DNA of 64,000 bases, from contig NC_016134.3 of NCBI RefSeq assembly GCF_000005505.3, forward strand, positions 4,650,001-4,714,000. The letters run 5' to 3'. This document shows positions 61,814 through 64,000 of the stretch, one piece after another. The DNA is from Brachypodium distachyon (Eukaryota > Streptophyta > Magnoliopsida > Poales > Poaceae). Numbering within the stretch: position 1 is the stretch's first letter; the number at the start of each line of letters is the position of its first letter. The notes below the pieces were generated by a model. That model was not told the DNA's origin. It worked only from the letters and a program-made list of their open reading frames with translations, and made no database searches. The translations under genes and the position numbers were made by a program.

Positions 61814-63568
61814 GATCTTCTTCTTCTTGGTGGATCTGGCTAGCTAGTGTGTGTACTACACTTGGTAACTAGTTTTGCACGCTCAGGTGTTTGTTGTGTT
61901 GTTGTGGTGTGGACTTGTGGTTAATGGAGGCGCGGTGCCTTCTTTTTATAGTGCACGTCTGTCTCTCTGTGTGTGTTTTTAGCTGGGACTTAATACTACT
62001 ACTGATGACAATGCAACCCCTCCCTGCCTGTGTGAGAGAGATTTTACCTTTGTGGATATATGCCCTCGTTGGCCTTGTTGATCATCTGGAATCGATTCTC
62101 CCCCTCGCGCTGTAATTAAGGCTGTTTAGTGGATGACATGGCCAAGGTTTCATAGATGCGCGTGGCAGCCCAGCCGACATAAGCAATTGGAAGAATCAGG
62201 AGAAATGAAAAATAACAATCAGTATTTATTTTTGGAATCTCAACCTAATCAGAGGAAAATTAATTACAAAAATATAGAGAATAACATCCCTAATTTTTTT
62301 ATTACTGAACCTCAAAATGAAAAACTAATAACTTTGGAAAGTAAGGTTTTTCAGTCTGATCCAATTCCCATTTTTTTTCTTGAATATTTCTGAAACGTTA
62401 TACCTTCAATTTTTTAATAATACTATATAGGAAACATTTTTGAAATATTTATATTTTTCTAATTCTTTTGTGAAGTAGTATAAGGTAATTTGAAGGAAAA
62501 AATGGAGGAAAACCAAATTATAAACTTTATAACGAAAAAATCGTACTTAGAATTTTAATAAAAAAACAGAATTGTGTTAATTTAAAAGAAGCAGAATATC
62601 AAATAAATAAATAAACTCTTGAAGATTAAAAATTCCAGAAAATTTGCCGAAAAGTATACACGATGAGAAGTATCTTCTTTGTTGAAAAAGAAGCCTTTTC
62701 AATATTATTAAATTCCATAGCTCTTCCAATATTTTTGAATGACCGGGCAGCTGCCATATATGTGTGCAAATTAATAGTCCGCCACGGCATTGTAAAAACC
62801 ACGTTCATTGAGGTGAGAGATGCAAATCTAGACAGTTCAGATTTGTCAAAATGCCTTTTACTGAGGTGAAATTTCAATGGCAACGAAGAATATAATGTCC
62901 ACCGTTGAAATTGATCGAGCGACCAAATGGACTTTTTCATAGAAAATAGTCTTGGTTATATGGCACTGCAGTTGCAGATAAGTCCTCCTCTCTGTGCATT
63001 ATATGTACATGAAACATTATATATGCATGTACATATAATATAATACTTCTACATTGACATATGCATGCATGTGTCCATTTTGATAAAGAAGCAGATGTGC
63101 ATACTGGATGAGGGATAGCAAGATAAAGTGGGAATATTTTGGATGCCAATCACCGAAAAAAAAATCTGGAATCACACCAAAGCTTGGCAGATCCCCCAAT
63201 CTTTTTCATGTCCTGGTCCACATACTACAGCATTGGATTCTACTACATATCTAAATGGCTTACTCAGCTGATATCTTTTTCAATAAAGCAAGTGGATTTG
63301 TTATAATTATCAGATTAATAGTACGTACGTTCTAGTGGGTACGTATGCTTACATATATAAAATAAATGAAAAGAGGTTGATTTCTCTAGCTAGCACGAAT
63401 TAATTCAGGGACACATTTGTTTCTGGTGGGCAACAAATCTCCTGAAATCAGTATGTACGTAGTGAACAAAATTTCACCTTGACCTTCATTAATAAAGCTC
63501 TGCAACGACTATTTATATATATAGTTGCCTGTCCTTCAATTGATTTATTGTGCTTCCTGTGTTGAATA
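61814..63568. other. Glutaredoxin promoter side and AT-rich intergenic DNA
   Basis: 61814-61960 holds the 5' UTR and core promoter of the glutaredoxin. 62150-63560 is AT-rich with no supported gene. Confidence 0.4.
61944..61950 (-). promoter_or_regulatory. TATA box of the glutaredoxin gene
   Basis: Minus strand reads CACTATAAAAAGA; the TATAAAA core lies about 131 bp before the ATG at 61813, leaving a 5' UTR of about 100 bp. Confidence 0.65.
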
Positions 63569-63805
63569 CTCGCTCCATTTCATAAAGGTTGGCGTATTTT
63601 GTTTCGTTAAGACAAAACTTTGACTAATGATAACTCTATTACATGTGTTTTTACATACATAAAATTTATATCAATATACTCATCTTTAAAAGTTCTTTCT
63701 AATAATCAAGATTTTATATCGTGGTTACATATTAATAGAGTAATTCTTGGTCAAAACCTTGTCTTAACGAAATAAAATACGCCAACCTTTATGAAAAGGA
63801 GAGAG
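63569..63805. mobile_element. Stowaway-type MITE, long form, 237 bp
   Basis: The left arm CTCGCTCCATTTCATAAAGG and GGCGTATTTTGTTTCGTTAA pair with the right arm TTAACGAAATAAAATACGCC ending CTTTATGAAAAGGAGAGAG. TA flanks both ends (63567-63568, 63806-63807). It is longer than the other copies and carries about 140 bp of unique centre. Confidence 0.85.
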
Positions 63806-64000
63806 TATGTGATAAAATGTTAGTTAAGTTACAGGGAATTCATAATATTCTTGTGCACATTTCTGTAACCGCGGAAAACCAAAACCCACAACAGTGACGC
63901 TAGACGAAAAGTCGAAAAAGATCTATATAAACTAGAAGCAATCAAATGTACAACACGTTGCACAACGACATGTCTCGAATATATGTACTGCCTTTATGTC

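Overview
The window is nuclear DNA from a grass, most likely a cool-season (Pooideae) species. The evidence is many introns with plant consensus sites, at least nine TA-flanked Stowaway MITEs with the grass-typical CTCCCTCCG ends, a decayed Ty3/gypsy element, GC-rich first exons, and proteins that read as grass versions of conserved plant families. Gene order is dense for a grass genome (ten protein genes plus one tRNA).

Layout. 1-1690: 5' part of a decayed Ty3/gypsy retrotransposon on the minus strand (gag, primer-binding site, LTR). 1691-6690: no recognisable gene; three tandem-repeat arrays and two orphan CT/GC-rich stretches that resemble 5' UTRs. 6693-9185 (+): an intronless G-type lectin (SD2-5-type) receptor kinase. 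9754-10143: a foldback element. 11523-15266 (+): an 11-exon respiratory burst NADPH oxidase (RBOH). 15935-21235 (-): a 20-exon GPI ethanolamine phosphate transferase 3 (PIG-O). 21236-27319: mostly intergenic, with Stowaways, a GC-rich orphan segment, one orphan exon-like segment and a tRNA-Gly(CCC). 27320-28195 (-): intronless plastid riboflavin synthase, divergent over 340 bp from 28536-32088 (+), the 11-exon cytosolic tryptophanyl-tRNA synthetase. 32811-36988 (-): a 15-exon kelch/coiled-coil protein related to ACBP4/5 but with no acyl-CoA-binding domain. 38687-41127 (-): a 3-exon gene for a probable NDUFAF4-like complex I assembly factor. 43284-50445 (+): an 18-exon p115/Uso1 tether (golgin candidate 6). 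51305-56221 (-): a second kelch/coiled-coil gene, 16 coding exons. 61499-61813 (-): an intronless CC-type-like glutaredoxin with an altered active site.

The exon models were assembled by hand from splice sites and reading phase. Every multi-exon model closes in frame: RBOH 855 aa, PIG-O 950, TrpRS 404, kelch-1 534, NDUFAF4-like 198, golgin 933, kelch-2 693. The genes do not form a pathway; this is an ordinary mosaic of housekeeping and defence/redox genes. Functional themes that recur by chance are redox (RBOH, glutaredoxin) and endomembrane work (PIG-O, p115).

I found no convincing new biological system. The points most worth a second look are a GC-AG intron at the same coiled-coil position in both kelch genes, the glutaredoxin that has lost its nucleophilic cysteine, nested Stowaways inside the golgin gene, and several unexplained tandem arrays.
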